Translations under genes and position numbers: made by a program
Part shown: positions 42,992-52,728 of the stretch, one piece after another
Layout: every line of letters starts with the position of its first letter
Numbering within the stretch: the first letter of the stretch is position 1
Origin: Rhodococcus sp. KRD162
Lineage (GTDB): Bacteria; Actinomycetota; Actinomycetes; Mycobacteriales; Mycobacteriaceae
Direction: 5' to 3'
Assembly (NCBI RefSeq): GCF_017168335.1
Contig: NZ_JABFAU010000011.1
Location: forward strand, 69,270 to 133,269
Length of the DNA: 64,000 nt
The notes under the pieces: generated by a model
Seen by the model: only the letters and a program-made list of their open reading frames with translations
The model's database searches: none
Told to the model about the DNA's origin: nothing

Positions 42992-43063
42992 GGTGTCGAA
43001 TTGTGCTCTCGTCGCCGGGAGTCTGACAAGGTCGGCCCACGGGGTTCGACGCAGTCGCAGCGT

Positions 43064-44347
43064 TCAGCGGGCCTCCAACGCGTCGGCGAGCATATGCATC
43101 GCCGCGGTGGTGGACAGTGCACGCACACTTGCCCGGTCGCCGGGAAGATGAAGCGTGCGGGTGATGGTGGGGCGGCCCGTGACGGCGACGGCGAAACAGA
43201 CGGTCCCGACCGGCTTGGCCTCGGTGCCGCCGCCCGGACCCGCGACGCCGCTGGTCGATACCGCGATGTCGACGTTCAGCCGCTCGAGTGCGCCCTCGGC
43301 CATGAGCGCCGCAACCGGCTCGCTGACGGCTCCGTGTCGATCGATGACCTCGGCGGGGACATCGAGAAGTCCGGTCTTGGCCTCGTTGGCGTAGGACACC
43401 ACGGCCCCGATGACATACGCCGACGAGCCTGCGCGATCGGTGAGACGTGCGGCGATCATCCCCCCGGTGCACGATTCTGCCGTGGCGATTCGATGCCCGG
43501 ACAATCGGTGCGCAACTATGTCGTCGATGGTGGAGCCATCGGTCGAAAAGACCTGTGCACCATGGGTTGTGTTGATGAGTCGTTCGAGTTCCGTGTAAGC
43601 GGTTCTCGCCGATTCGGCGTAACGAGTCACCATCTCGAGCTCGCCGAGGCTCAGGCAGGTGGTGATCTCGAGCTCGGCGAACCCGGCGATCTCGCGCTCT
43701 GCGGTTCGCAGCGTCGCGGCGAGATCGGCCTCGGACAGTCGATAACCGCGAATGGTGTCCTGACGTACCTGCGTACGGCGGGCGAGGACTTCGGCGACGG
43801 GTGCAGTGTCGAGGGCCTCCGGCCACATCGCCTGTAGTTCGCGAGGCGGCCCGGGCAAGATCAGGACGGCGGGCAGTGACCTGGAGTGGTCGGCCGGTAT
43901 CGCGATCCCGGGTGCGGTCCCGGTCGGCGAAATTGACTGCGCGCCTTGCGGAACCATTGCCTGCTTTCTGATGCCCGCGCGTAGCGGCTCGGAATCGGCT
44001 GCGGAACTCATTCGGCTTCGCCAGCGCCGCACGATCGCGTGGATCCGGTTCTCCAACTCGGCATCCAGAATCAGATCCCGACCGTACAGCGCGGCGACGG
44101 TCGAGGCGGTGAGGTCGTCGGCGGTCGGACCCAAACCTCCTGTGGTGACGATCAAGTCGACGCGTTGATCGGCCAGAAACCTGACCTGGGCAGTCAGATC
44201 CTCCGGCCGATCCCCGCACACGGTGATGTGGGCAACGTCGACGCCCGTTTCGAGAAGTGCCCGAGCGACCCACGGACCGTTCCGGTCGGTGACCCGACCG
44301 GCCAGAACCTCGGTTCCTGTCACCACCACACCTGCTCGCACAGTCAT
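43064..44347 (-). CDS. cinA: CinA-family nicotinamide-nucleotide amidohydrolase/competence-damage protein
   Basis: A 427-residue two-domain CinA. The N-terminal MoCF/COG1058 domain shows [20 protein letters not shown] and [14 protein letters not shown] (an ADP-ribose pyrophosphatase-like domain). The C-terminal PncC domain shows [20 protein letters not shown] with the catalytic Ser and [14 protein letters not shown]. It hydrolyses NMN to NaMN in pyridine-nucleotide recycling. It lies 72 bases from the molybdoenzyme gene on the same strand; CinA is related to molybdopterin-binding proteins, but a shared role is not shown. Confidence 0.93.
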   Translation of the reverse strand: MTVRAGVVVTGTEVLAGRVTDRNGPWVARALLETGVDVAHITVCGDRPEDLTAQVRFLADQRVDLIVTTGGLGPTADDLTASTVAALYGRDLILDAELENRIHAIVRRWRSRMSSAADSEPLRAGIRKQAMVPQGAQSISPTGTAPGIAIPADHSRSLPAVLILPGPPRELQAMWPEALDTAPVAEVLARRTQVRQDTIRGYRLSEADLAATLRTAEREIAGFAELEITTCLSLGELEMVTRYAESARTAYTELERLINTTHGAQVFSTDGSTIDDIVAHRLSGHRIATAESCTGGMIAARLTDRAGSSAYVIGAVVSYANEAKTGLLDVPAEVIDRHGAVSEPVAALMAEGALERLNVDIAVSTSGVAGPGGGTEAKPVGTVCFAVAVTGRPTITRTLHLPGDRASVRALSTTAAMHMLADALEAR

Positions 44348-44372
44348 CCTTCGACCTTACTGATCAGGCGTG

Positions 44373-44390
44373 CGCCGGTGGCCACCGGCG
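44373..44390. repeat. Perfect 18-bp palindrome between GMC oxidoreductase and cinA
   Basis: CGCCGGTGGCCACCGGCG is fully self-complementary. It lies in the 113-base gap between two minus-strand genes, 26 bases upstream of cinA. It could be an operator or a compact terminator. Confidence 0.5.
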
Positions 44391-44460
44391 ACATCCGCGC
44401 AGGCCCGGTCGCGCTCGCCCAGGCCCGCAGGCAGCACCGGCATCGACGCGTAAGGAGGAT

Positions 44461-45960
44461 TCAGGCCGACAAGATCAGCTCCGCCGCCCGCTCGGCGATC
44501 ATTGCCGTGGGGGCATTGGTATTGCCGGTAGTGACCGAGGGCATCACCGACGCATCGGCGATCACGAGATTGTCGAGCCCGTGCAGACGCAGATCCGGCC
44601 CCACGACGGCGCGGCTGTCCGTACCCATCCGGCACGTACCGGCCTGGTGGTGATACGTGTTGACCGCGCGCCGGATCCACTGCTCGAGTGCGTGATCGTC
44701 ATCGGAGACCTCGGGTCCAGGAAGGACGTCGTAGGCACCCCAGTCCTGTGCGAGTGGAGCCTGCCGGCCGACCTCTCGGCACTGCCGCACGGAATAGACC
44801 AATGCAGCCATGTCTCGTGGGTCGTCGAACAGGTTGAAATCGATGGTCGGATCTGCAGTCGGGTCCGTCGAAGCCAGGGTGACGGTTCCGGTGCTGTGCG
44901 GACGAATGAGGCCGGCGTGCAGGGTGAAACCGGATTGCGGTCCGGTCATTGCTTCGTCGTAGTACATCGGGACACTGAAGTTGATCGGCTGGGTGTCCGG
45001 CACTGGAAGTGACGGGTCGCTCTTCCAGAACCAGTGTGTCTGGGTCACCGGATGAAACGGTGTCGGTGGGTCGACAGGTCGTGTGGTGCCGAAGACGACG
45101 GGCACCAGGAAATGATCCTGCAGGTTCTTCCCGACACCGGGGGAGTCGACGAGCACGTCGATGTCGAGCTTCTCCAGCTCGGCAGCCGGACCGATTCCAC
45201 TGCGCAACAGAATCGCTGGGGATCCCAGTGCTCCGCTGGACAAGACGATCGTGCTCGCATGGAGCTCACGCACTTCGGATTCCACGATGATTCGCACGCC
45301 CACCGCGGTGCCGTCGGCCACGATCAGCGAATCGATGGTCGAGCCCAGTGCGAGCGTCAGGTTCGGATGATCGAGTACTGGCCGAAGATAGGCTGCCCAC
45401 GTCGACTGTCTCTTTCCACCGGCAAGATTCAACTTCATCCGCGACACCCCCTCTTGGCCGCCGTGGTTGTAGTCGGTGTTGTTGGGCATTCCCCACGCGA
45501 CGGCCGCATCGACGATCGCCTGTTGAACAGGTGAGAGCGGGGGTTCGACCACGTCCATCAATCCGTCTGCGCCGTGGCGTTCGAGACGCTTGAACAGTGG
45601 TGCAACCGACTCCCAGTCCCAACCGGTGTTGCCTGCCGACGCCCACTGGTCGTAGTCCCAAGCAGTTCCGTGCACCCAGATCGTGCCGTTGAGCTGATTC
45701 GATCCGCCGACGACTTTTCCGCGGGGGACGTGCAAGCGGCGGCCGAGGGCGCGTTCCTGTGGAGACGAGAAATAGCCCCAGTCCTCCGGGCCCAGCCAGA
45801 GTTCGCCGACCCGGGAGAGGTCGTGAATGGCGGGATTGGTGTCGAGCCCGCCTGCCTCGACGAGCGTCACGGTGTGGCCCGCATCCAGGAGCCGACGGGT
45901 GATGATCGAGCCCGCGGTTCCCGAGCCGAGTACCAAGAAGTCGGAGCGATTGCTTGACAT
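44461..45960 (-). CDS. GMC-family FAD oxidoreductase (choline dehydrogenase-like)
   Basis: A 499-residue glucose-methanol-choline oxidoreductase. FLVLGSGTAGSIITRRLLDA is the FAD fold, RGKVVGGSNQLNGTIWVHG the first GMC signature, STIVLSSGALGSPAILLRSG the second, and YHHQAGTCRMGTD plus NTNAPTAMIAERAAELI the C-terminal FAD/active-site part with the catalytic His. It oxidises a primary or secondary alcohol; specificity is open. ATG 45960 begins with the Rossmann strand after a short head. It is divergent from the two-component system. Confidence 0.9.
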   Translation of the reverse strand: MSSNRSDFLVLGSGTAGSIITRRLLDAGHTVTLVEAGGLDTNPAIHDLSRVGELWLGPEDWGYFSSPQERALGRRLHVPRGKVVGGSNQLNGTIWVHGTAWDYDQWASAGNTGWDWESVAPLFKRLERHGADGLMDVVEPPLSPVQQAIVDAAVAWGMPNNTDYNHGGQEGVSRMKLNLAGGKRQSTWAAYLRPVLDHPNLTLALGSTIDSLIVADGTAVGVRIIVESEVRELHASTIVLSSGALGSPAILLRSGIGPAAELEKLDIDVLVDSPGVGKNLQDHFLVPVVFGTTRPVDPPTPFHPVTQTHWFWKSDPSLPVPDTQPINFSVPMYYDEAMTGPQSGFTLHAGLIRPHSTGTVTLASTDPTADPTIDFNLFDDPRDMAALVYSVRQCREVGRQAPLAQDWGAYDVLPGPEVSDDDHALEQWIRRAVNTYHHQAGTCRMGTDSRAVVGPDLRLHGLDNLVIADASVMPSVTTGNTNAPTAMIAERAAELILSA

Positions 45961-46291
45961 GAGGTCATCCTTGTCTGGTTGACGCGGCACCACGGCACGT
46001 CGAATCCACGTCGAAAGAGAAAGCCGTCGGCATACGTGCCGATACGGCGATGAAGTGCAGCGCGACGCCCTTGTCGGTGTCCTGAAGCTACCGGCGCTGC
46101 GGGCGACCGAACATAGGGTCTTACCTACTCGCCTGTACAGAAACCCTTATTCGGCTGCGTCGGAAATTGGACACCAGGAATGCCGATTCGTGTTATCGGA
46201 GGCCGAGCCGTACCCGAGGAGTGCCGGTTCGCGCCGATTTCAGCCCAGGTGCGCGCTCACCGAACCACGATCGTGGCCTATGTTGAGGTCG

Positions 46292-46951
46292 ATGCGGATA
46301 GCGCTGGTGGAAGACGACGACGGAGTCGGCGACGCGTTGGTGGATGCGTTGACCGAGGTGGGGCACTCACCTGTCCGCATGCGCCGTGGTGCCGACGTGC
46401 TGGTCGGCTATCACGAGATGGATGTCGTCCTACTCGATCTCGGCCTGCCGGACATGGACGGGCTGGAGGTGCTGCGCAAACTGAGGACCTTGAGTTCGGT
46501 TCCGGTGGTGGTGCTGACTGCGCGGGACGACGAACGTTCGGTGGTGCGAGCGCTCCGCGGCGGCGCGGACGATTACGTCGTCAAACCGGCCCGGTTGGGA
46601 GAGTTGCACGCTCGACTCGAAGTCGCCGCGCGACGTCGGAGCGCGACGAACGACACCGGTGCCGACCGGCTGGTTCTCGGTGACATCGTCGTCGATCTGG
46701 TCGGTCGGGGAATCGAGGTCGACGGTCGCGATGTTTCGCTGACAACCAAGGAGTTCGACCTGCTGGCTCATCTGGTGACGAGGCGCGGTGAAGCGGTCAG
46801 CCGAGAGCAACTGATGGACGCCATCTGGGGAAACGCCTACGTCGCGATCTCACGGACGCTCGATGTGCACATGACATCGTTGCGATCCAAGCTCGATCGT
46901 CCGGGTGCCATCGTCACCATCCGCGGCTTCGGTTACCGCTGGGACATCTGA
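46292..46951 (+). CDS. OmpR/PhoB-family response regulator
   Basis: A 219-residue regulator. The receiver domain has the acidic pocket EDDD (7-10), phospho-acceptor Asp49 in VVLLDLGLPDMDGL, Thr76 and Lys98 (DDYVVKPARL). The winged-helix output domain runs from about residue 125 (LTTKEFDLLAHLVTRRGEAV) to IRGFGYRWDI at the end. ATG 46292 is favoured; ATG 46280 would add four residues. The kinase gene starts one base after its stop, so both form an operon. Confidence 0.93.
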   Translation: MRIALVEDDDGVGDALVDALTEVGHSPVRMRRGADVLVGYHEMDVVLLDLGLPDMDGLEVLRKLRTLSSVPVVVLTARDDERSVVRALRGGADDYVVKPARLGELHARLEVAARRRSATNDTGADRLVLGDIVVDLVGRGIEVDGRDVSLTTKEFDLLAHLVTRRGEAVSREQLMDAIWGNAYVAISRTLDVHMTSLRSKLDRPGAIVTIRGFGYRWDI

Positions 46952-46952
46952 G

Positions 46953-48356
46953 ATGCGACGCCGTGTCCTGGTGGTGCTGATGATCTACTCCACCGTCGTC
47001 GTACTTGCCCTGTCGGTGCCGTTGGCCGTGTTGGTCGGTCGCGAACGTGCCCAACGGTTCGGCGAGAACCGAGCGGCCGCCGCAACCTACTTCGCCGAGC
47101 TCAGCTCGCGGGAGGACGAGTCCGGCGCAGCTCGTATTCGACAGTCGGCGCAGCGCTACGACAACCTGTACGACGAGGGGATCGTCGTTGTCGATCGTGC
47201 CGGTCGAGTCCGTGCGGAGTCGGGTCTGGATGTGGAGCGATCCGACGTGCAGCAGGCCGTAGCCGGCGCTCTGCGCAATCAACGCGGGAATCTGCCGTCC
47301 AGTGTGATGCCGTGGTCCCGGTCCTCGGTGTTGATCGCGGCTCCGGTCGGCGGGGGAACGCAGGTGGACGGCGCGGTGGTCATAGAAGCATCGACCGACA
47401 GCGCTCGCACGGATGTCGCGATCGCATGGATGATCATTGCCGGCGGTGCGCTGCTGATTCTGGTGACCGTCGTCGGGATCGCTGTTGCGTTGTCGCGCTG
47501 GGTTGTTCGTCCACTGACGGCTCTGTCCTCGCGGGTTCAGTCGTTCGGAGACAAGTTCCACGATCGACTACCGGCAGATGCTGCTGCCCCATCGCAGATG
47601 CATACCGCCTATCTCGGTCCACCGGAAGTGCGCGAGCTCTCCAGCGCGTTCGAGGCCATGGCCGGCGACGTCGAGTCGGCCACGGCCGCGCAGCGGAGGC
47701 TGGTTGCCGATACCGCCCATGCGCTACGTAATCCATTGGCGGCACTGAGAATTCGACTGGACGTGTTGGGGATGCGGGTGCCCGATGCAGCGGCAGAATC
47801 TCACCTCAGGACCACGCAGGAAGTCGACCGCCTCAGCGCCGTCGTCGAAGACCTCCTCGTTCTTGCCGCTGCCGAGACGCCATCGAATCAGGACGCAACC
47901 GCGTGTGATGTGGGTGCGACCATTGCCGATCGCGTCGAATTCTGGTCCAGCACAATCGCTGTGGCAGGTATGGTGGCGCATGTCGAAGGGCCCGATGGGG
48001 CCGAACGACTCCTCGTCGCCCTGCCTGAGGACGACCTGATTCGGATTCTCGACGCGCTGCTGAGCAATGCGACGAAATACTCCGGCAGCGGCTCGTCCGT
48101 CGAGATCGGCCACCGAGCGAGTGCGACCGCCATCACGATCTGGGTGGCCGATACCGGACCGGGCGTCCCGGCCGACGAGCTCCCCAAGGTCGTGAACCGG
48201 TTCTTTCGTGCCTCGAGTGCGCAGGGCGGCGGTACCGGCCTCGGCTTGTCGATCGTGCACGCGCTGACCGAACGTGCAGGCGGACGTCTGCAGGTCAGTG
48301 CGGGTAGACCGTCGGGATTGCGGGTCGAGCTGCACGTGCCGCGAATAGTTTCCTAA
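46953..48356 (+). CDS. Two-component sensor histidine kinase
   Basis: A 467-residue kinase. TM1 is at about residues 6-28 (LVVLMIYSTVVVLALSVPLA), followed by a periplasmic sensor of about 120 residues and TM2 (IAWMIIAGGALLILVTVVGI). A HAMP linker follows, then HisKA with phospho-acceptor His256 in TAHALRNPLAALR (Ala-Leu replaces the common Glu-Leu), and the ATPase boxes DALLSNATKYSG, VADTGPGVP and GGTGLGLSIVHAL. It is paired with the response regulator. Because an MHS permease and a TAXI substrate-binding lipoprotein follow, a carboxylate ligand is plausible (TctDE-like logic). Confidence 0.92.
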   Translation: MRRRVLVVLMIYSTVVVLALSVPLAVLVGRERAQRFGENRAAAATYFAELSSREDESGAARIRQSAQRYDNLYDEGIVVVDRAGRVRAESGLDVERSDVQQAVAGALRNQRGNLPSSVMPWSRSSVLIAAPVGGGTQVDGAVVIEASTDSARTDVAIAWMIIAGGALLILVTVVGIAVALSRWVVRPLTALSSRVQSFGDKFHDRLPADAAAPSQMHTAYLGPPEVRELSSAFEAMAGDVESATAAQRRLVADTAHALRNPLAALRIRLDVLGMRVPDAAAESHLRTTQEVDRLSAVVEDLLVLAAAETPSNQDATACDVGATIADRVEFWSSTIAVAGMVAHVEGPDGAERLLVALPEDDLIRILDALLSNATKYSGSGSSVEIGHRASATAITIWVADTGPGVPADELPKVVNRFFRASSAQGGGTGLGLSIVHALTERAGGRLQVSAGRPSGLRVELHVPRIVS

Positions 48357-48474
48357 GGGAGTGTTAGGAAATCCGAAATGGCTTGGTTCCAGGTTGTGCT
48401 TGCGGTCACAGTAGGTGGACTCAGGTCGCTGTTCGACTCCCGGCGACCAACGGCACCACTGGAAGGATCTGCCC

Positions 48475-49851
48475 ATGGCCAACGGGGCCACTTCGACCGC
48501 TGGATCGTCACCGATCCCAACGGTCTCGTCTCCCGCCGCAACTCGTCGTGCCGTGTTCAACACGTTGCGGGGTTCGTCGGGCAATCTCGTCGAGTGGTAC
48601 GACGTGTACGTCTACACCGTCTTCGCCACGTACTTCGAGAACCAGTTCTTCGATTCCGCGGACAAGAATTCGACGATCTACGTCTACGCGATCTTCGCGG
48701 TCACATTCCTGATGCGTCCGGTCGGCTCGTGGTTCTTCGGACGCTACGCCGACCGGAACGGTCGCCGCGCCGCACTGACGTTCAGTGTCTCGCTGATGGC
48801 CGCTTGCTCACTGGTCATCGCGTTGACTCCGGGCCGGGAGAGCATCGGCGTGTGGGCGGCGGTGATCCTCGTCCTGGGTCGTCTGGTCCAAGGCTTCGCC
48901 ACCGGCGGTGAATACGGCGCGTCGGCCACGTACATGTCCGAGGCAGCCACCCGTGAGCGTCGGGGATTCTTCTCGTCGTTCCAGTACGTCACGCTCATCG
49001 GCGGGCACGTTCTCGCGCAGGTGACCCTGTTGCTGATGCAGACGGTCCTCGATCGTGAGCAGATCGAGGACTTCGGTTGGCGCATAGCCTTCTTCATCGG
49101 CGGCGTCGCGGCAGTGGTCGTCTTCTGGCTGCGTCGAAGCATGGACGAATCGCTGACGAAGGATCAACTGGACGCGGTGCGCAGTGGCGCCGACAAGTCC
49201 TCGGGATCGGTGAAAGAACTCGTCCGCAATCACGGCCGTGCGCTGCTGATCTGCTTCCTGGTGACCGCAGGCGGCACCATCGCGTTCTACACCTACAGCG
49301 TCAACGCTCCTTCGATGATCAAGACCGCATACGAGGACCGTGGGATGACCGGTACGTGGATCAACCTCTTCGGTCTCGTCTTCTTGATGCTGTTGCAGCC
49401 CATCGGCGGACTCATCAGCGACAAGGTCGGCCGTAAGCCGCTGCTGATCTTCTTCGGCATCGGCGGCGTGCTGTACACCTACGTGCTCATCACGTTCCTG
49501 CCGACGGCGACCTCGGTGGTGCAGTCGCTCGCGCTGGTATGCGTGGGTTACGTGATCCTCACCGGCTACACCTCGATCAACGCGATCGTCAAAGCAGAAC
49601 TGTTCCCCTCACACGTGCGCGCACTCGGAGTCGGTCTGGGATACGCCCTCGCCAACTCGGCGTTCGGTGGTACCGCGCCGTTGATCTACCAGGCGGCGAA
49701 GAACGGTGGGAATGTTCCGTGGTTCATCCTCTACGTGACGGTCGTGATCACCGTCTCGCTCCTGGTCTACATCTTCGTTCTGCGGAACAAGGCGGAAACC
49801 GAGCTGGACCGGGAGCAGGGCCGAGCGTTCGAGCGAACCGTGACGCCATAG
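48475..49851 (+). CDS. MFS transporter of the metabolite:H+ symporter (MHS) family
   Basis: A 458-residue 12-TM permease. TLRGSSGNLVEWYDVYVYTV is the typical MHS TM1 start (GNxxEWYD), FFGRYADRNGRRAALTFSVS is motif A, and FATGGEYGASATYMSE matches the TM4 signature. Family members import dicarboxylates, shikimate, proline/betaine or alpha-ketoglutarate. GGAAGGA lies just upstream of ATG 48475. It follows the two-component system by about 120 bases and is followed by the TAXI lipoprotein gene. Confidence 0.92.
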   Translation: MANGATSTAGSSPIPTVSSPAATRRAVFNTLRGSSGNLVEWYDVYVYTVFATYFENQFFDSADKNSTIYVYAIFAVTFLMRPVGSWFFGRYADRNGRRAALTFSVSLMAACSLVIALTPGRESIGVWAAVILVLGRLVQGFATGGEYGASATYMSEAATRERRGFFSSFQYVTLIGGHVLAQVTLLLMQTVLDREQIEDFGWRIAFFIGGVAAVVVFWLRRSMDESLTKDQLDAVRSGADKSSGSVKELVRNHGRALLICFLVTAGGTIAFYTYSVNAPSMIKTAYEDRGMTGTWINLFGLVFLMLLQPIGGLISDKVGRKPLLIFFGIGGVLYTYVLITFLPTATSVVQSLALVCVGYVILTGYTSINAIVKAELFPSHVRALGVGLGYALANSAFGGTAPLIYQAAKNGGNVPWFILYVTVVITVSLLVYIFVLRNKAETELDREQGRAFERTVTP

Positions 49852-49861
49852 GGTGACGGAC

Positions 49862-50800
49862 ATGTTCTCGCCCGCAGCGCCGTTGTCTCGGAGGACGGCG
49901 CTGCGGGCGGGTCTTGTCTCCTTCGCCGCTGCCGCGCTCGGCGCGTGCACATCGGAGCCGCCGACACAGTTGCGTCTGGCCGCGGGTGAGGTGGGCGGAT
50001 TCTTCTGGGAGTTCTCCGGCCTGCTGTCCGCCGCGGCCGCGGGTCTCCCGGAGGCCGAGGTCGTACCGTTCACGACATCCGGGTCTGTCGACAACCTCGA
50101 GGCGTTGGTCTCCGGCCGTGCCGAACTGGCAATGACCCTGATCGATGCCGCATACAGCTACCCGAGTCCGGATCTGGCTGCGGTCGGCACCGTCTACGAG
50201 AACTACTTCCAGGTCGCAGTCCGGGCGGACTCGCCCATCACGACCGCGAGCGATCTGCGGGGACGACGGGTGAGTACCGGCGCACCCGGATCCGGCGCAA
50301 CGGAGGTCTCGCGCCGGATCCTCGACGCCGCCGGTGTCTCGGGCCCGGATTCCATACGTGAAATTCGCCTGCTGATGAGTGAGGCAGCAATCGCGCTGTC
50401 CGACAACGAGATCGACGCGGTGATGTGGGCGGGCGGGTTGCCGACCCCGGCCTTCACCGACCTGCGTACCGAGATCCGCCTGCTCGATCTGGGAGCGCTC
50501 GTTCCGAACCTACGCCGCGCCTTCGGTACCGCCTACGAGGCGGTGCCGGTTCCGGCCGATGTATACGGCAGGCACCCGGGGGTGACGACCGTCGGAATCC
50601 CCAATCTGTTGTTGGCTCATCCCGACGTACCGAACTGGGCAGTGGCCGCTTTGGTGAGCGTGCTGCTCGACCGATCATCTGCCCTGGTCCCCGGTCAGGC
50701 GATCGGCAGTCAATTTCTCGACGCACGCTCGTTGATCATGACGGGCGAAATTCCCCTTCATCCAGGAGCCGTGGAGGAATATCGCCGACGGCACGGGTGA
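49862..50800 (+). CDS. TAXI-family substrate-binding lipoprotein
   Basis: A 312-residue protein with a lipoprotein signal: RRTALRAG, a hydrophobic stretch, then AALGAC with Cys29 as lipid-modified residue; the twin Arg at 10-11 may indicate Tat export. The mature part reads LRLAAGEVGGFFWEFSGLLS, TTSGSVDNLEALVSGRAELA, and DLRGRRVSTGAPGSGATEVS, characteristic of TAXI (TRAP-associated extracytoplasmic immunogenic) solute-binding proteins. No TRAP permease gene is nearby. It may bind a ligand for the MHS permease or present it to the sensor kinase. Confidence 0.88.
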   Translation: MFSPAAPLSRRTALRAGLVSFAAAALGACTSEPPTQLRLAAGEVGGFFWEFSGLLSAAAAGLPEAEVVPFTTSGSVDNLEALVSGRAELAMTLIDAAYSYPSPDLAAVGTVYENYFQVAVRADSPITTASDLRGRRVSTGAPGSGATEVSRRILDAAGVSGPDSIREIRLLMSEAAIALSDNEIDAVMWAGGLPTPAFTDLRTEIRLLDLGALVPNLRRAFGTAYEAVPVPADVYGRHPGVTTVGIPNLLLAHPDVPNWAVAALVSVLLDRSSALVPGQAIGSQFLDARSLIMTGEIPLHPGAVEEYRRRHG

Positions 50801-51218
50801 GCGGGCTCGGTGATGCCGATCGACCGGTCGGCCGCGCCGTTCGGTTCACGAGGTCAGTTCAACGCCACGAGCTCGGGCATCGGATTCGTTCATGCACGAG
50901 GCAATCTGCCGACTCCGTCGGCGGCGGAAGTGCACGCGATGTTCGCACTTCTCACCCGGCGCTGAACCGGATCGAAATCGAGTTCGTCGGGGTGTGAAGC
51001 GGTGACCAGGCGTCCTGGCCGTCGTCGGTCTCGGTTCCTTGCATCTCTCCTGTCCACTGGTAGGTCCGAGGTGATGCGGCCATGCGCAAGCATGCATACT
51101 GGATTGTGACGCCGAACACAAGGTTGCTCGCATGATGTGGAGGTTTCACGAAAGATGCGACAGCAACGATGATCTCGGCTCGCTGGTCACAACGCTCACT
51201 CAACGACGAGGAGAAACA
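50801..51218. other. Intergenic stretch before formaldehyde dehydrogenase
   Basis: About 420 bases. A 50-codon frame at 50813-50965 (start MPIDRSAAPFGSRG) is open with moderately high third-position GC, but has no family or ribosome-binding support and is left uncalled. The remainder holds the upstream region of the formaldehyde dehydrogenase gene; I see no clear operator. Confidence 0.45.
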
Positions 51219-52436
51219 ATGGCAGACAATCGCGCAGTCACGTACGCCGGACCGGGCAAGGTGGAGGTTCAGGACATCGCCTATCCCGGCTTGGAACTGA
51301 CCGACGGCCCAGGAGTCAATCCGGCGAACGTCGGCCGCAAATGCGAGCACGGAGTGATCCTGAAAGTTGTCTCGACCAACATCTGTGGCAGCGACCAGCA
51401 CATGGTCCGAGGGCGAACCACTGCCCCCGAAGGCTTGGTCCTCGGCCACGAGATCACCGGTGAGATCGTCGAGGTGGGACGAGACGTCGAGTTCCTGAAG
51501 GTCGGAGACATCTGCTCGGTACCGTTCAACATTGCCTGTGGTCGGTGCCGAAACTGCAAGGAACGCAAGACCGGTATCTGTCTCAACGTCAATCCCGATC
51601 GACCGGGCTCGGCTTTCGGCTATGTCGACATGGGTGGCTGGGTGGGCGGCCAGGCCGAGTACGTCATGGCTCCCTACGCGGACTTCAACCTGCTGAAGTT
51701 CCCGGATCGTGACCAAGCGATGGCGAAGATCCTGGACCTGACCATGCTGTCGGACATCTTCCCCACGGGTTTCCATGGAGCAGTCACTGCCGGAGTCAAG
51801 CCGGGGTCGACGGTGTACATCGCGGGTGCGGGCCCGGTGGGCCTCGCCGCGGCGGTCGGCGCGCAACTACTGGGGGCGTCGGTGGTGATAGTCGGTGACA
51901 TGAACGCCGACAGGTTGGCTCAGGCTCGAACCTTCGGTTGCGAGACCGTCGACGTGAGCAAGGGCGCACCACAGGTTCAGATCGAGCAGCTTCTCGGCGT
52001 GCCGGAGGTCGATGCCGCGGTGGATGCGGTGGGATTCGAAGCCCGTGGACACGGCGGAGACTCGTCGCACGAGGCGCCGGCCACAGTGCTCAACTCGCTG
52101 ATGGACATCACGACTGCGGGCGGCGGAATCGGTATCCCGGGTCTCTATGTCACAGGAGATCCCGGCGGTGTCGACGAGGCGGCTCAGCGCGGCGCATTGT
52201 CGCTGAGTCTCGGTACCGGTTGGGCCAAGTCGCTCTCGTTCGCCACCGGTCAGTGCCCGGTGATGAGCTACCACCGAGAACTGATGAATGCAATTCTCAC
52301 AGAACGCGTTTCGATCGCCAAAGCAGTGAATGCAACCGTGATCTCACTCGACGACGCGCCTCGCGGCTACCGCGAATTCGACAGCGGAGTTGCTCAGAAG
52401 TTCGTCATCGATCCGCATGGCATGATCGCGAGCTGA
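51219..52436 (+). CDS. fdhA: Glutathione-independent formaldehyde dehydrogenase-type zinc enzyme
   Basis: A 405-residue MDR enzyme close to Pseudomonas-type NAD-dependent, glutathione-independent formaldehyde dehydrogenase. STNICGSDQHMVRGRTTAPE has the catalytic Cys, LVLGHEITGEIVEVG the zinc GHE, CGRCRNCKERKTGIC the structural zinc loop, and VYIAGAGPVGLAAAVGAQLL the NAD fold. The long insertion typical of this group is present (SAFGYVDMGGWVGGQAEYVM). It oxidises formaldehyde to formate, with NAD cycling inside the enzyme. GAGGAG lies upstream of ATG 51219. In a region with a P450 that may O-demethylate, it could detoxify formaldehyde, though the genes are 35 kb apart. Confidence 0.93.
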   Translation: MADNRAVTYAGPGKVEVQDIAYPGLELTDGPGVNPANVGRKCEHGVILKVVSTNICGSDQHMVRGRTTAPEGLVLGHEITGEIVEVGRDVEFLKVGDICSVPFNIACGRCRNCKERKTGICLNVNPDRPGSAFGYVDMGGWVGGQAEYVMAPYADFNLLKFPDRDQAMAKILDLTMLSDIFPTGFHGAVTAGVKPGSTVYIAGAGPVGLAAAVGAQLLGASVVIVGDMNADRLAQARTFGCETVDVSKGAPQVQIEQLLGVPEVDAAVDAVGFEARGHGGDSSHEAPATVLNSLMDITTAGGGIGIPGLYVTGDPGGVDEAAQRGALSLSLGTGWAKSLSFATGQCPVMSYHRELMNAILTERVSIAKAVNATVISLDDAPRGYREFDSGVAQKFVIDPHGMIAS

Positions 52437-52503
52437 CCACTGCTCGGTCGACCGAGGCTTCGGTTCCGAGATCGGTGCCTCGAAGCCTGGGCACGCGAAC
52501 GAC

Positions 52504-52533
52504 CCGACCGCCCGGTAGCAACCGGGCGGTCGG
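52504..52533 (+). terminator. Terminator hairpin after formaldehyde dehydrogenase
   Basis: CCGACCGCCCGGT and ACCGGGCGGTCGG form a perfect 13-bp GC-rich stem with a 4-base loop (AGCA), 68 bases after the stop codon. No U-run follows, typical of actinobacterial terminators. Confidence 0.8.
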
Positions 52534-52728
52534 ATCGGGGCGGGTGGAGCGCAGGACCGGAGGCGCGCTGAATACTCTCGGCGGCACCGATCACGAGACG
52601 CGCCGGTGCACGTCGACAACGGGGCATTTTTCGCATCCGTAACAGCATCCGTAGCGGTCCGTCATGGCTGTTGCCAAAGCTGCGCATGGTGCCACCGGGG
52701 TCCGTACAGGTCTGTACATACTGCGACG

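Noticed and set aside
42381..44273. Very long open frames overlapping cinA and the molybdoenzyme in other frames
   Set aside because: Arg/His/Gly-rich translations without family features; cinA and the molybdoenzyme explain the region fully.
50813..50965. 50-codon frame after the TAXI gene
   Set aside because: Open and moderately GC-biased, but no ribosome-binding site, no family, and an ordinary length for chance in this GC-rich DNA.
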